Of a stretch of 64,000 nt of DNA, positions 35,466-46,524 are shown piece by piece. Made by a program: the position numbers and the translations under genes. The notes under the pieces are model-generated. The model saw only the letters and a program-made list of their open reading frames with translations, searched no databases and had not been told where the DNA came from. Position 1 is the first letter of the stretch; every line of letters starts with the position of its first letter. The stretch comes from Ophioderma brevispina (lineage: Eukaryota; Echinodermata; Ophiuroidea; Amphilepidida; Ophiodermatidae), in the NCBI GenBank assembly GCA_023653785.1, contig JAMKCH010084944.1:1-64000 (forward strand), given 5' to 3'.

Positions 35466-35655
35466 CCCCTAACACCTAACCCTAAACATTAACACTAAGG
35501 ATCGAACCAATTAATTTTATACTCGATTCGGACCAATGACCCTTCGGAATAATGAACCTTATATTCAATTCGAACTAAAGACCCTTCGGACCAATGAACC
35601 TTATGCTCAATTCGGACTAATAACCGTTCGGACTAATGACCATTCGGACCAGCGA
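35461..35655 (+). repeat. Minisatellite of 'TTCGGAC(C/T)AATGAC' units
   Basis: Six or more imperfect copies of a unit of about 16-18 bp ('CTTCGGACCAATGAAC', 'ATTCGGACTAATAACC', 'GTTCGGACTAATGACC') lie from about 35,520 to 35,655. A short 'CCTAACACCTAACCCTAAAC' stretch precedes them. It is not in copy A. Confidence 0.7.
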
Positions 35656-37357
35656 GCAGACCCCATGAGTTCGACATGACGTTTGCGTCACAAGTGTATA
35701 ATCAAGCCTATAATCATTCAGTTTTCTTTGGCCTCATTATAATTCTCCTGTGTACTGTAATACGGGCTTTTTGTCTATCGTTTCAGAACTAATTGGAGGA
35801 AAGCTATATTTTGTTCAAAACCAGCCTGTGTCCCTTTAAATGTCGATTCAAATCAAACAGCAAACAGCGTTGCTTATCTTTTCTGCACTACAATTTAGTC
35901 ATCAGTATTGGACTTGTGTTACCATATTCTTTGCAATCTCCAAGAAAACATTGACGGCCGTTTGTGCGTGTTGTGGGTATAGATCTACGCTTCAAGCCAG
36001 TCAATGTTTCAATTTCCTGTGTAGTCTCTTAGCGTGCTCTGGAGACCTGTGGTACGAGAAAAACCACTTCCGGGCACAAAATGGATTGATGCTGTCTTGC
36101 TGCTGGCGTTGTATCCCTTGTGAAGAATATTTTGTGTGCAAAAGGTTCTGCGTAGCAAGCAGTGTTGTAAGTTTTATAGGATAACAATAGATTGTACAAT
36201 AGAATATAAGTAATACAATCTCACAAACCGATCTTCTAGACAAAGATGTGTTAAAAGAAACACAGTGCCCACACAAAATATATACACACATGCAAGTATG
36301 TTTTAGTACTTGGCAAGCTTAACTACTAACTTAAACATTTGTAGAACTCCGCCGTGCAACAGCATCGTCTTACTAATGAGTTGTCTATGACGATGAGCCC
36401 TGTCAAGTGTATGGTTACAGTACCCCGTGCCATGGCATGATTTCAACGCCCCAGTTTTCCTAGTTTTCAGTCGTAACACAGTTGTCTATTTTTAGCCGCA
36501 CAAACTATGGCCTTTTAAAAGACTTTTAATGCCCGGTGATGATTCGGCTCTATTTCCTGTTTTTAAAGGGATGAAAAATTGTATGAACAATTCGTTTGGA
36601 GAATATACTCCTCTTTAGAAAATATAATGATAGTATGTGCACAAACAACGTCCTCAATTTTTGTCGAAGTTGAGTTTTGCATTGTAGAATTGTTGAAATT
36701 GTTGCAGCATAGTTATCTGCATCTTGACATTTATGACGTCATGAAATGGTACTTTAAAGGCTGACTCAGAGATTTTGAGATATAATTGTTTTGGTGTATT
36801 AATTAAAAATCGTCAGCTCTAACTAAAGATAGTCACCTAAATGCTCAATTCCAAAATTTGAGATGAATCGTACTTTTTAGTTTTGATGCAGTAAACATTT
36901 TTGTATGTATAACAGTGCCATAGGATACTGTTTATAACGAAATAGTGCCATAGGATACGAAAAAACGTTGATGTCTTCATTGTAAATTGTTCGAAACCTT
37001 CCTTTACTAATAAGTTCCCGCGAAATTGAAAGAGAAACCATAATTTATGACAGATGAGGAATTAATGAGAAAGCTGATAGAAAATCCAGATGAAAAGGAA
37101 AAGTAGGAGCATACAAAAATAAATTCTACAAAAAAAATAATGAATGCACAGAAAGAAATAACATGTAACTGTTATTGGTCTAAATATTGTTAATTTCTTT
37201 CGCAAATTGTAGTTCTTCGTTTTATTATTCCCTACCTGCAACGCATCTCTTTTTTCCCAAAAGCCCAAACCCAGACCTCGTAAAAACTAATCATATTTAT
37301 TTTAATTTATTCTGGCATGCTTAAGCTACATGTATATACACCTGGCACAAAAAGTAT
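35656..37357. other. Gene-free stretch of copy B
   Basis: No counterpart in copy A can be placed. A 114-codon plus-strand frame (35,840-36,184) is cysteine-rich but overlaps a dispersed repeat (36,000-36,130), and I reject it as a gene. A 'GTGCCATAGGATAC' phrase is duplicated at about 36,916 and 36,946. Confidence 0.4.
36000..36130 (+). repeat. Dispersed repeat, relative at 59,925-60,060
   Basis: Both share 'TTTCAATTTCCTG', 'GTGCTC', 'GAGACC', 'ACTTCCGGGCA' and 'CTTGTGTGAA/CTTGTGAAGAA' in order. The function is unknown. Confidence 0.6.
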
Positions 37358-38990
37358 CTCGGCATGTTTTTCGATCAGTACTGTGCCAAAGTCAGACCAT
37401 TTTGAAAGTTTTCGAAATAAACATTTTGTTGCCTAGGTCTTGCTCTTTCATTTAACACTCGCTTGTAAAAATGCGTGCAAAAATGGCTGATATAGAGCGC
37501 CCGAAAGACGCAAACCCCCAAAACTAAAAGTTGCAGTTTTTGGATTTTTCAATGGTCACTGTGTGGTACAACGCAATAATACGTGCGTATTGATTTTACA
37601 CAAAGAGCTTTTCCGACTGAAAGCCTATTGCAATACAGCCTGTCTCAAAAAAAATGGTACAATCAAAATCCGATTTTTCAATATTATATCTCAACATAAG
37701 TAAGTCGTGTTGTACATCATATTAAAGAGAAAAGACCAGGCTTTCCAGCATTTTTTGTTTCATCTCATTTGCTTGTTTCAATCGAGAGATAACTCCAGTT
37801 TACTGCGGAACACAAAAATCGAGTTTGTGCCACTTTTCTGGTTGAGTGAAAACGGTGAAAGAATTAGTTAAAGATAAGTTGTTCACATTTGAACAGATAT
37901 GAAATTCTTTAAAAAGGGATTAACTTCATAAAGATACTCCCAAAGATACGAAAACACTTGCGTAATGGTGGAAGATATTATGAGTAAGTTTAGTCCGGTG
38001 CTCGACCCATATGACTTCGCGTCCACACAAATTGTTTTGATGGTTTCTAGGCAACATTGACCTGCTGATTCCAAATCTGGATGATGCCACTTTGGCATCA
38101 TTGAGCATTGTGAGATAGGGAAGGGGGTAATTTAACAGGGGTAAAATTTGTAAATGTTTCATGTGGATTTGAAATATGTATAGAAGTGTTTATCTTGTCC
38201 TAAGGTTTAAAAAAGGTATAGTTTGCTATACCTGCAACCTTTTGTGTTTACACTACAGACCAAAATTTGTTCAAGGTCATCATGGGATTAAATATTTACA
38301 ACGATCCGATTTGTTTCAAATTGGTTTCAAATTGTTCGTATGGGAATGTTAAAACAGAAAATAAACATTTACCTCATGTCAATCATTGCTAAGGTATCTA
38401 ACAGAGACTAAAATGATTAACCCCCATAGACCCTGTGGACCTTCTCCATTATTTCATTATTTTTATGGTATTGAAATATCATGAAACGCAAATTCCTACC
38501 AACACCTTGATACTTTTTATTGACTTCAACAATTAGTAAATACACAAAGTGCAATATTTTAAACCATTTCTTTGGATTTGGAGTGTTTATTTTGGTTGCA
38601 ATTACAATCCTTCTGGCATGATTTTCACAGATATCAATTTTGCAATAAATTCAAAGCTCGATTTCATTGACGTGCAATAAATATTTTGTATTGTTTATTA
38701 TTTATGAAAAGAAGATATTTATCATTGAACTGATTATGTTGACTATTAAAACTTGTGTCGATAAAACTAGACTTCCTTTGTTTACTTTAATCTGTGTTTT
38801 GTTTATTTTGTCAGGTTGCAATCTTTTGTGAGCTTCAAGACAGCATGACATTAACTGCGCGAAACAACTCTGCCCATGCATAAAAGTGGCACAAAATCGG
38901 TTTTGGTGTATCGCAGTAAATTGATTATATCTCTGGATTGACAAAAGCAAATCTGACTTTGGCACAGTACTGATCGAAAAACATGCCGAG
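37358..38990. mobile_element. 1.63-kb composite foldback with perfect 38-bp ends
   Basis: The outer inverted repeat is exact over 38 bases: CTCGGCATGTTTTTCGATCA... at 37,358-37,395 and its inverse at 38,953-38,990. Inside, from 37,636 (after a TA), is a relative of the 1,629-2,672 foldback, with the same CAGCCTGTCTCAAAAAAAAT tip. Its right arm stops at about 38,952, where the 38-bp block is joined in place of the expected last 120 bases. A segment at about 38,110-38,465, absent from the first copy, resembles the interior of the 27,654-28,503 element. No transposase frame and no clear target duplication are seen. Confidence 0.7.
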
Positions 38991-40555
38991 GTGTATTTCA
39001 TAATCTTTGTTATTGTCCAATATGTGTGGCACGTGACAACCTGATAACCATTTCGAAATGTCATTCGTTTTATTTAATGTACTGTATGTGAGACTTATGT
39101 AAACAACCAACGGCGAGTTGTAAATTGACTTTTCTTACCAATGGCTCAGGGCCCGGTCTAATGCTTTCTTTACCATTTAATTCATACAGTGCAATACATA
39201 TGTCACTATAACATGTAAGAAGCCGCTCTATGAGCCTCATCCTCTTTCAAGCTTCATGGGCAGGAATTATAAACATTGAATTGAACACAAACAATCAAGG
39301 GGCCCTAGTTATATTAAATTGGCTTATATACCCAGACGAAGTAAATCAAAGTTTGATTTTACCAAATTGATCTTAATGTCAGACAATATAGGAAATCTAC
39401 GATACCACTGGGGTTTCAATCGTCAGAGTGGATACAAGCTAAAGCTGGTGGGTATCTATTTATTTCGTAAAACAGTATTTGAACTTCCGGCAATTGAAAA
39501 TCTTCATCCATGCTATTGCGATAATTATAATGTGTGAATTTGAGGATAAACTATGTTGCTTTCCACAAAAGATAGATATTTTGTGTTAACATTTAATGAA
39601 AATTGGATGCAGTTTTTCTTCACATCATCATAATGATTAAAAAGAAAATAACCAGAAAAGAATATATATATATACTTTCAGGTCCGTCCGCCAGCCCGCA
39701 CGTCTGTCTATCCATCTATCTGTATGTCCGTCCGTCCATTTACCCATCCATCCGTCCGTCCATCCATCCATCCATCCATCCATCCATCCATCCATCCATC
39801 CATCCATCCATCGTCAAACCAAAAGCTGGGCAAAACAAAAAGTAATATTTACATGTAGATAAGGTCCATCATATATTTTGTTATCCTCAAAAGTCTTTGA
39901 TCCCCTGATATAATCGTTCGATAACCATAACTCTCTCATTATACTTTTGTAAAATCAATTATTATTTTTATCCTCTCCTGATAATTTGTCGTCATTTATT
40001 TTTCCCCAGGATAAGATATTATAAAGGTATATGATTGGTACAACTCTTTTGATATTATTTGAAAACAAACTATCTCTTGTGGACAAATACTTCAAAATCT
40101 GTTATTCTGTGGACAACTGATCTCTCTTTAATTCCACATTATTATATTATTGTAGAGGGCAGACTGTGACCACGCAGACGGAACATAGACTGTCCTCAAA
40201 GTTAGTACCTGAAATCACTAGATGAAATTAAGGAGTAGAGACAGCGTTTTGCAATGTCCCGGCCTTGCAATGAAACAATGAATACAGGCGTGCATGGTAT
40301 TAATTTCCCTAAAGTAGAGGTTTTCCGTAAGGTGACCGATCTGACGCGGCAATTTTTCTGTCATATTTATGAATTCGGAAAACCGTCACGGAATAAAATC
40401 ATGTGTTATTTAATGTGTTTTTGGGACGTGATTACACCTGAAACCTTTTCAACTGGTGGCAATTAACAATGGCTCTGCAGTTCCCAAATATGAAGGAAAC
40501 TCTGAGTGTTTTTCCCCCTCCTCCTTAGCTCCATGTTTGCTGTTCTGCTTGGCCC
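38991..40555. other. Gene-free stretch of copy B with microsatellite
   Basis: There are no recognised genes. Patches at about 40,350-40,490 resemble copy A at 8,930-9,010 and 12,650-12,700. The simple repeat at 39,682-39,812 is listed separately. Confidence 0.45.
39682..39812 (+). repeat. (CATC)n microsatellite
   Basis: Degenerate GTCC/GTCT tetranucleotides pass into about 13 perfect CATC units at 39,760-39,812. An 'IHPS' repeat open frame across it is an artefact of the repeat. Confidence 0.95.
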
Positions 40556-40557
40556 AT

Positions 40558-41290
40558 GCTATCCACAAATCCGGTCAGATCGGAAATATTTGACAGACAA
40601 CCACCGAACGTCTCGTTCACGCTTTCGTTACCTCGCGCCTGGATTCAAATAATTCCCTTCTGTATGGATTCTCTGCATCCACTCTCGCTAAGCTTCAACG
40701 CGTTCAAACGTGCCATATTCTCCTTTACTGGTGCAAAGAAAGACTGTAATATCAACGCTCTTAGGTGATCTTCACTGGCTTCCAATTAAAGACCGGATCA
40801 TTTTTGAAAAATTTTCTCATCACTTTTAAATCTCTTCACGGTATGAGCTCCCTATTACATCGCCGATATCATCAAAGTTCATGCTCCGAATCACCCGCTT
40901 GTTTCTACACTCTCGTCTGCTCTCAAATGCCACCCAGGAGGGGGTTGCGAGTTACGAAACATCTTTGTTACGCGAGAGGGCGTTTTCTAAAATCTGCTGC
41001 CATCGCTGCCCGCCCCCCACTTGTGGAATAGATGCCTGCTCACTATGCAAAATGGCAAGAATGTTGCTACTTTCAAGCGTCTTTTGAAGACATATTATTC
41101 GATATTGTAATATTCTCAACAACAACTTCTGAGAAGCCGCCTGTTTTTTAATTATTGCTTTTGTTGTAATGTTTAATTAATGTTTAGTAATCTTAAGGTC
41201 CAGTCCCCTACTCTGTTTTTACTTTTGTGAAGCACCTAGAGGCCTCCGCATTGTTGGGCGCTATTGAGTGCGTTGTTGTTTTGTTTTGTA
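40558..41290 (+). pseudogene. LINE (CR1/L2-like) reverse transcriptase 3' end, copy B only
   Basis: Plus-strand frames read 'TTTERLVHAFVTSRLDSNNS', 'LLYGFSAST', 'LAKLQRVQT', then after a frameshift 'WLPIKDRI' and 'ITFKSLHGMSS', 'RVTKHLCYARGRF' and finally 'FKRLLKTYYSIL' before a stop at 41,108. This is the familiar end of CR1/L2-type LINE ORF2 proteins ('VTSRLDxCNSLLYG', 'LQRVQN', 'DLHWLPIKxRI', 'FKxLHG', 'FKxxLKTYLF'). A 3' untranslated tail of about 180 bases follows, with 'GAAGCACCTAGAGGCC' and 'GGGCGCTATTGAGTGCG'. The fragment is 5' truncated and has at least two frameshifts. Copy A continues without it at about 13,262. Confidence 0.85.
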
Positions 41291-41425
41291 TTTGTTAAAA
41301 ATTGGCATTTTATCTTCAGAACCAATGTTAATCTTCAAGGTATTACATAATTAAACATACAGGTACCCGATGCCTACAACAGAGAGGTTGCAGTTTGATT
41401 ATGATCAGAAGGTTGAAATGTTTTT

Positions 41426-42342
41426 CTTAGCATACTCCCCCCCCCTGCGGGTTCGGGGTTAGAATTGGCCCGATGTGTTTTCCCCTGCACGTCGTAAAAG
41501 AAGGCGACTAAATGGGGCCCCTGCGGGTTCGGGGTTAAGAATTGGCCGATGTGTTCCCCCTGCATGTTCGTAAAGGGCGACTAAAAGGGGCAACTCGTCT
41601 GTTATTTGAACAGACGGGTTGTATTTAAATTTAGGATTCTATTATAATGCATGATTTTTGGCCTGTGTAATTGTCTTATTATAAGATGTTCTGTTGTATT
41701 ATTCTTTAAGTCATGTAAGCTTAAATCAATTATCATGAAACAACCAAGTTATCAATACATGTACATATGTTAAGACCACCTATTTATTTTTTTTGTAATA
41801 TAAATCGTAGCATGTATTAGGTTTCTACTGTCATATTGTTTTGTTTGTATTTAAATCTATCAGTTTGGGAAATTAAGTTTTAAAAAAAGACATTTAAATA
41901 AAATAACATGTAATCATATGAAGACATCTATTTGGCTGTAAAGGGATCTCATGTTTGCATGTTATGATGTGGTTGTTGATTTCTGTATTTGAAGTTGAAG
42001 TTTTTTCTTGTACATGATGAGTGATGGACCTTTGTCACAGTCTATGAATGTTTATAGTTTATAAATTTTCAGTTATATCTTTTGAACTTGTTATTTAATT
42101 GATGCCTGTTTTCTAAGTGTATCTTTGCAATTAGTTGGTTTCTCTTGTTTTATACTGGATAGGTGATGCTCTGGTTCCTCACTGTATGATGTGTATCCTT
42201 TGTAATTGTTAATTGTTATTTGAATTGAAATGAAGTTTTATATTGCTGTTTTTATATTAATGTTAAATGACAAATGTACGCCGATATAAAAACACAATTG
42301 TGTTTAAACTTTATACTCAACTATCTCCTCACTTAGCATACT
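41426..42342 (+). mobile_element. ~0.9-kb insertion flanked by 11-bp direct repeats, copy B only
   Basis: CTTAGCATACT occurs at 41,426-41,436 and again at 42,332-42,342, bracketing about 895 bases missing from copy A (about 13,400). The insert begins with a tandem pair of about 74 bp ('CTGCGGGTTCGGGGTTA' at about 41,445 and 41,520, each followed by 'GATGTGTT' and 'GGCGACTAAA'). A small hairpin with loop ATTTG follows ('CGTCTGTT'/'AACAGACG', about 41,599-41,619), then about 700 bases of T-rich non-coding sequence. The direct repeats look like a target-site duplication of the retroposon type. There is no poly-A tail and no ORF. Confidence 0.6.
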
Positions 42343-42598
42343 TCCTTTGTGAAGTCAGTCACATTGTAGGCGAACCTCTTGGTGAAGCTAAAAAATTCTT
42401 TGGTTACACCATGATTTTAAGGCTAAAAGATACAAAGAATTAAGACTTCAACTCACAACAGTGGACCATATCGACATTTTTACCGACAAATGTCTTGTAC
42501 ATTCCTTACATGTCTATGTAAGGAAACATTGACATCGTCTACATATTAAAGGCGAGCGCGTATTTCCTTTTTTATTGACGTTTTTCCTGATATTGCAA

Positions 42599-42599
<1 letters not shown>

Positions 42600-42642
<43 letters not shown>

Positions 42643-42652
42643 AAAAAAAAAA
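42600..42652 (+). repeat. Poly-A run
   Basis: About 41 consecutive A, then two interrupted A runs. Copy A has no such run at the matching place (about 13,675). It is a local expansion or an assembly artefact. Confidence 0.9.
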
Positions 42653-43044
42653 TAAAGTAATCTGCCCTATACTGTTGGATTTGTTTAGCATATATATCTA
42701 ACCCATGATAGGTTATTTTTGTTCGGTGGTTTCTTGTAAAGACACCTGTACCCTTTTAGCACTTGATTTTAAACATGGCAGTGGGGTTGTAATGTGACGT
42801 GATCTCACAAAATCTTGGACAACACATCACAACACACATTTAACCATAACATTAAATTAATTAACACATCGCATTTCTCGTTAATATCAAAATCAATTAT
42901 CATACTTAACAATCAAATTTCAATAATAACACATCAATAACACGAGCAAATCCAGTGAACACCTTTATCGCGTACAATAATGCAGAACATTACATAGAAA
43001 TGACTTTGACGGTCATTTAGGCTGTACCAACCCTCAGCGCTTCT

Positions 43045-43225
43045 CGGGGGGGGGGGGTACTTGTATTCAAATTGTAAAAGACAGATAACATCTGTTAATC
43101 ATGTTTTAGGCTTGTTTTTAGTCGGCTGAAAATACGTGTTTAGGGTGCATTGTTGAACGGGGGGGGGGGGGGATTTTGGTCCATGTTCAGCCATCATATC
43201 CACCTTGAATACAAGTGCCCGCCCC
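43045..43225. mobile_element. Shortened foldback with TTTAGGGT motif, copy B
   Basis: Partner of 14,062-14,511. It has the same 'CTTGTATTCAA' arm after a G run and the same 'CATCATATCCACCTTGAATA' inverse arm, but only one TTTAGGGT remains (about 43,139). A run of about 16 G at about 43,157 is a likely assembly weak point. Confidence 0.65.
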
Positions 43226-44664
43226 CCGGCCGGCTTCTAATATAAAAATGTCAGAATTTGTGTGAGTAACTCATTTGTGTGGTGTAGCGAAACTGACTGC
43301 GCTGGACGACCTTTGGCCTTTATATTATGAGTCCCTGCCATCATTCAACTCGCTCTAAATTTTACTCCGTGCAACTCTTGGATCACGGTGTGGACAGCCG
43401 GTGACGTCAAGTAGTCATTACAACACGGATCTAAACCCCGAGTGTATAATACTTTTTGGCAGATGATATGCGCATACAATGATTGGAAGTAACCATGCGG
43501 ACAGAGTAGGGCAGGTGTTTTATACATTTATAGGCAATGTTAGGTCAGCGGTACAAAAGATTGAAAATACGCTTCTTTAGGTTGGCTATTGTTAATAATT
43601 TAAATAATTAACAATATAGAGTACATCTAATTAACCTATCACTAAGTATTATCATTATATCTTAAAAGTATAATTCGCGACACAAAATTATTCTATAAAC
43701 GTCTATTTTGTGTCTATAACCTAGCTTATAATAATGTATTTAGCACTTAAGTTTTGTTCATATCAAATGTAAATATTTCAATACATCCATTGCACTTGTC
43801 AGTGTTGAGTATGTTCAATCGCTATCTTCTTGCATTAACACTGTCCGCTGCATCCTTTCGTACATCTACAACTCATGATAGCACGACATGCTTCCATCAA
43901 ATTCCCACACGCGTGGAAAGACACGTTCATTGAACGTTCGAAAGCCCAACAAAAAGTCCGTTGAATTTAAGCCAGTTTGGTGCTTTGAGTCTGCCCACGG
44001 TATCCTTCCACCCAGCAGCGATCAGTTTCCGCGTAGTGAAGCATGCGTAACCACTTGATTTTGGGTCAAAATCTGGTATTATATTGCGCACGCCAATCGC
44101 TCGCCTGCGAGGGGAAGCATATCATGGGGCTTATTTGTTTTAAAAAAACCTCTTGTTGCGTGATCTCGCTTATATTCCCACTTCACAACACGAGCCGAGC
44201 TAATGCTATGCATCTTGTGTTGGGAATGTTTCCAATATTCTCTCTGTGCCTTTCCTGAGTGAATAACCTCTAACCTTTTTATTTAATGCCTCCATTAATG
44301 GATGTTCCTATGAACGACATGCAAGCGGAAACGGGGTCTCTGGAAGGCTAAAATGGATGCTTGATCACAGACTTTTCAATCTTACCAGTAAATGTTTTAT
44401 TAGGAATTATTACAATATATTCATGTCAACATAATACAATTGAAAGTCTACAGTGGTAGATGGCTCAATACCGTTGGTGACATATTTCAGTTTCACAGCG
44501 GTCCACGTCACTTTTGTCTCCAAAATTGTAAACAAGAAAAGAACAATTAAAAATATTGTAATTTAATAATTTTAATTCCGTTGCTGTTATTTGTTTTTTA
44601 CAACCAATAATGGTATTTTAAATAACCATAATACACTATATACTAATGCTAGTTACTATGGAGG

Positions 44665-44930
44665 TCGGGTGTTGTAGCGTCGATTGATCGCCTTTCCCCA
44701 ATGCGCCCGAGGTTCGATTGCTTCTTGTGGAACCATCGTGCGTGTATTTGGTTGCCTATCCTTATCGTCCTCGCATGAAGGAACGGAACGCAAAATCGGA
44801 TTTCTTTCCATAAAATCTTTCTTTGAAGTTCTGGATTTACTCGTTTGTTTTCTGGTCGCCTCAGACGCTCCACCTCGGCGCTCTGAGCACTTCGGCGGTG
44901 GATATGGATATTTCGCGCGTCTATAAGAAT
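44665..44930 (+). mobile_element. tRNA-derived SINE, copy B
   Basis: Partner of the SINE at 15,745. The B box 'GAGGTTCGATTGC' is well kept. The tail includes 'GGTCGCCTCAGACGCTCC' and 'CTCTGAGCACTTCGGCGG', which copy A has lost. Overlapping open frames are by-products. Confidence 0.7.
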
Positions 44931-45369
44931 CTAATATTAATGCTAAAGATAATAATTATTGATATAATTCTATTAGTCGGCGCCCTGACAACATTGGTAT
45001 AGACACAAATTAAAAAAAAAAGAAATCAGTATTATTATTATTTGGAAGACCCTTAATGTAAATTGGCGAACTATTGGGAAAAAATCGTTGCACAAGATAT
45101 TATGAAAGGTAATATCATATTTGGATCGGGATCGTTGACCCTGGAATATAGAGGATACAAATATGAAGCTCCTATCAGTCTTTAACCAATCAAATTGGCG
45201 CCCCTTTTGAAAAATGCCACTGGGGACGTCACAGCTCAAATCCACCAAGAATGGAGTCCCGTTTTAAAATACTCAGTCATAGTCCATATTAAGTGTGTAC
45301 AAAGTGTTTTGGCTCGTTCGTTCGTTTCGTGCAAGTCCAAAATCACAGTGGAAGACCGCGTCTTTAACC

Positions 45370-46470
45370 ACTGATAGTTCCATATCCATCCAGGTTGATC
45401 AGGCCTGGAATTCCTCTGGGGGACTTGTAGATCTCACATTCATCTATGATGTGGCTAATGGTTGGTGGCTCCCACAATCGCAGTTGGTGAAGGTTCTACT
45501 ACTCGCTATCTTGAAGGAAGTTGCTTTGTACGAACCAACGCCGTTCCTGAAGTCTGTTGATGTTGACCCTGCTTTCCTATCAAGGTCAAAATCTTTGGGC
45601 TTGCTAGATGGGGCTGTCCACAAACTAGGTTGTAGGTTCAAAGTAGAGATTGATCATTGCTCATCCCATCTTCATTGATCAGGATGATCGATAGAGATAC
45701 TGTGACTGCAGTGTCATGGATTGGTTAGCAAAGTGATTCCGTGAATTCTCTTATCCCAAAGGGTGTTGGTGGTGGGATTAGGCTACCAGTTCATCATCCA
45801 CATTTTACTTGTGGCGATATTGATCGTCTGATGTTCCTCCTAAGGTTGCAGGAGCTATGCCAGACAGAATTGGAAGCTATTCTACAAGCGTCGCCAAAGG
45901 GCAACCACTAACACGTCTCATTGCCAATCATTTCGAACGACGATCCATCTTTGTGTGAATGTACGCTGGACTCCATACTGGTGCAAAAGCGTATTCAGCG
46001 TGGAGTATGCAGGCAACAGTTATATGTATTAAGGTTCAAAGGATGCACCCCATCCCGTTCCTGCGAGCCTTCTGAGAGTTTGACACAGACTGCGTCTTGG
46101 CAGCGAGTGCCTTGGTGTGTTGATTATAAGTAAGGCTGCGGTCCATTGTGACTCCAAGGTACTTCGGTGTTGGTCATGTGACAGTTTCCTCCATCAGAGG
46201 TGATGTTTAGAGTTTCTCTTTTTGCGCATCGTTTTGCAAGGTGAAAACATAGCTGACAGGTCCTTTTGGGTTTAATGAGTTTCAAGTGCCATCCGTGGAA
46301 GAATTGGCTTACAGTGATTAATTTGTCTTTCTACAACACTGTTTCTAAGGACCCAAGCAATCAGCAGCTATTCCAAGTGCCGTGGTGTCGTCTGCCGGAT
46401 GAGTACTGCGAACAATCTCCTTTGGCATATCTGAGACGTATTTGCTAATTCTAATGGACTAAATGACCTA
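45370..46470 (-). pseudogene. LINE reverse transcriptase 3' half relic, copy B only
   Basis: Minus-strand frames, from high to low coordinate, give 'SDMPKEIVRSTHPADDTTAL' (about 46,360-46,430; the last part is a decayed YADD catalytic box). Next come 'KYLGVTMDRSLTYNQH' and 'TKALAAKTQS' (46,080-46,165), then a 'LAGTGWGASFEP'-like stretch at about 46,035-46,070. Near 45,444-45,500 is 'NCDCGSHQPLATSH', and 'HIIDECEIYKSPRGI' follows at about 45,400-45,445. These are consecutive landmarks of a jockey/CR1-type LINE ORF2: RT motif C, thumb and C-terminal zinc finger. The frame shifts repeatedly. The 127-codon plus-strand frame at 45,295-45,678 is its antisense shadow. Copy A lacks this insert. Confidence 0.8.
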
Positions 46471-46524
46471 GCTGGATCTGATTTGTAATATTCTTGGTGG
46501 CACTCTGCTACTGAAATTCATTGG

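Noticed and set aside
35840..36184. Cysteine-rich 114-codon frame as a small secreted protein gene
   Set aside because: It overlaps a dispersed repeat shared with 59.9 kb, where the frame is not maintained, and its start lacks a convincing signal peptide.
39603..39845. Open frame with repeated IHPS residues
   Set aside because: Product of the CATC microsatellite.
45295..45678. 127-codon plus-strand open frame
   Set aside because: The minus strand here reads as the LINE zinc-finger end (CDCGS ... HIIDECEIYKSPRG), so this frame is its shadow.
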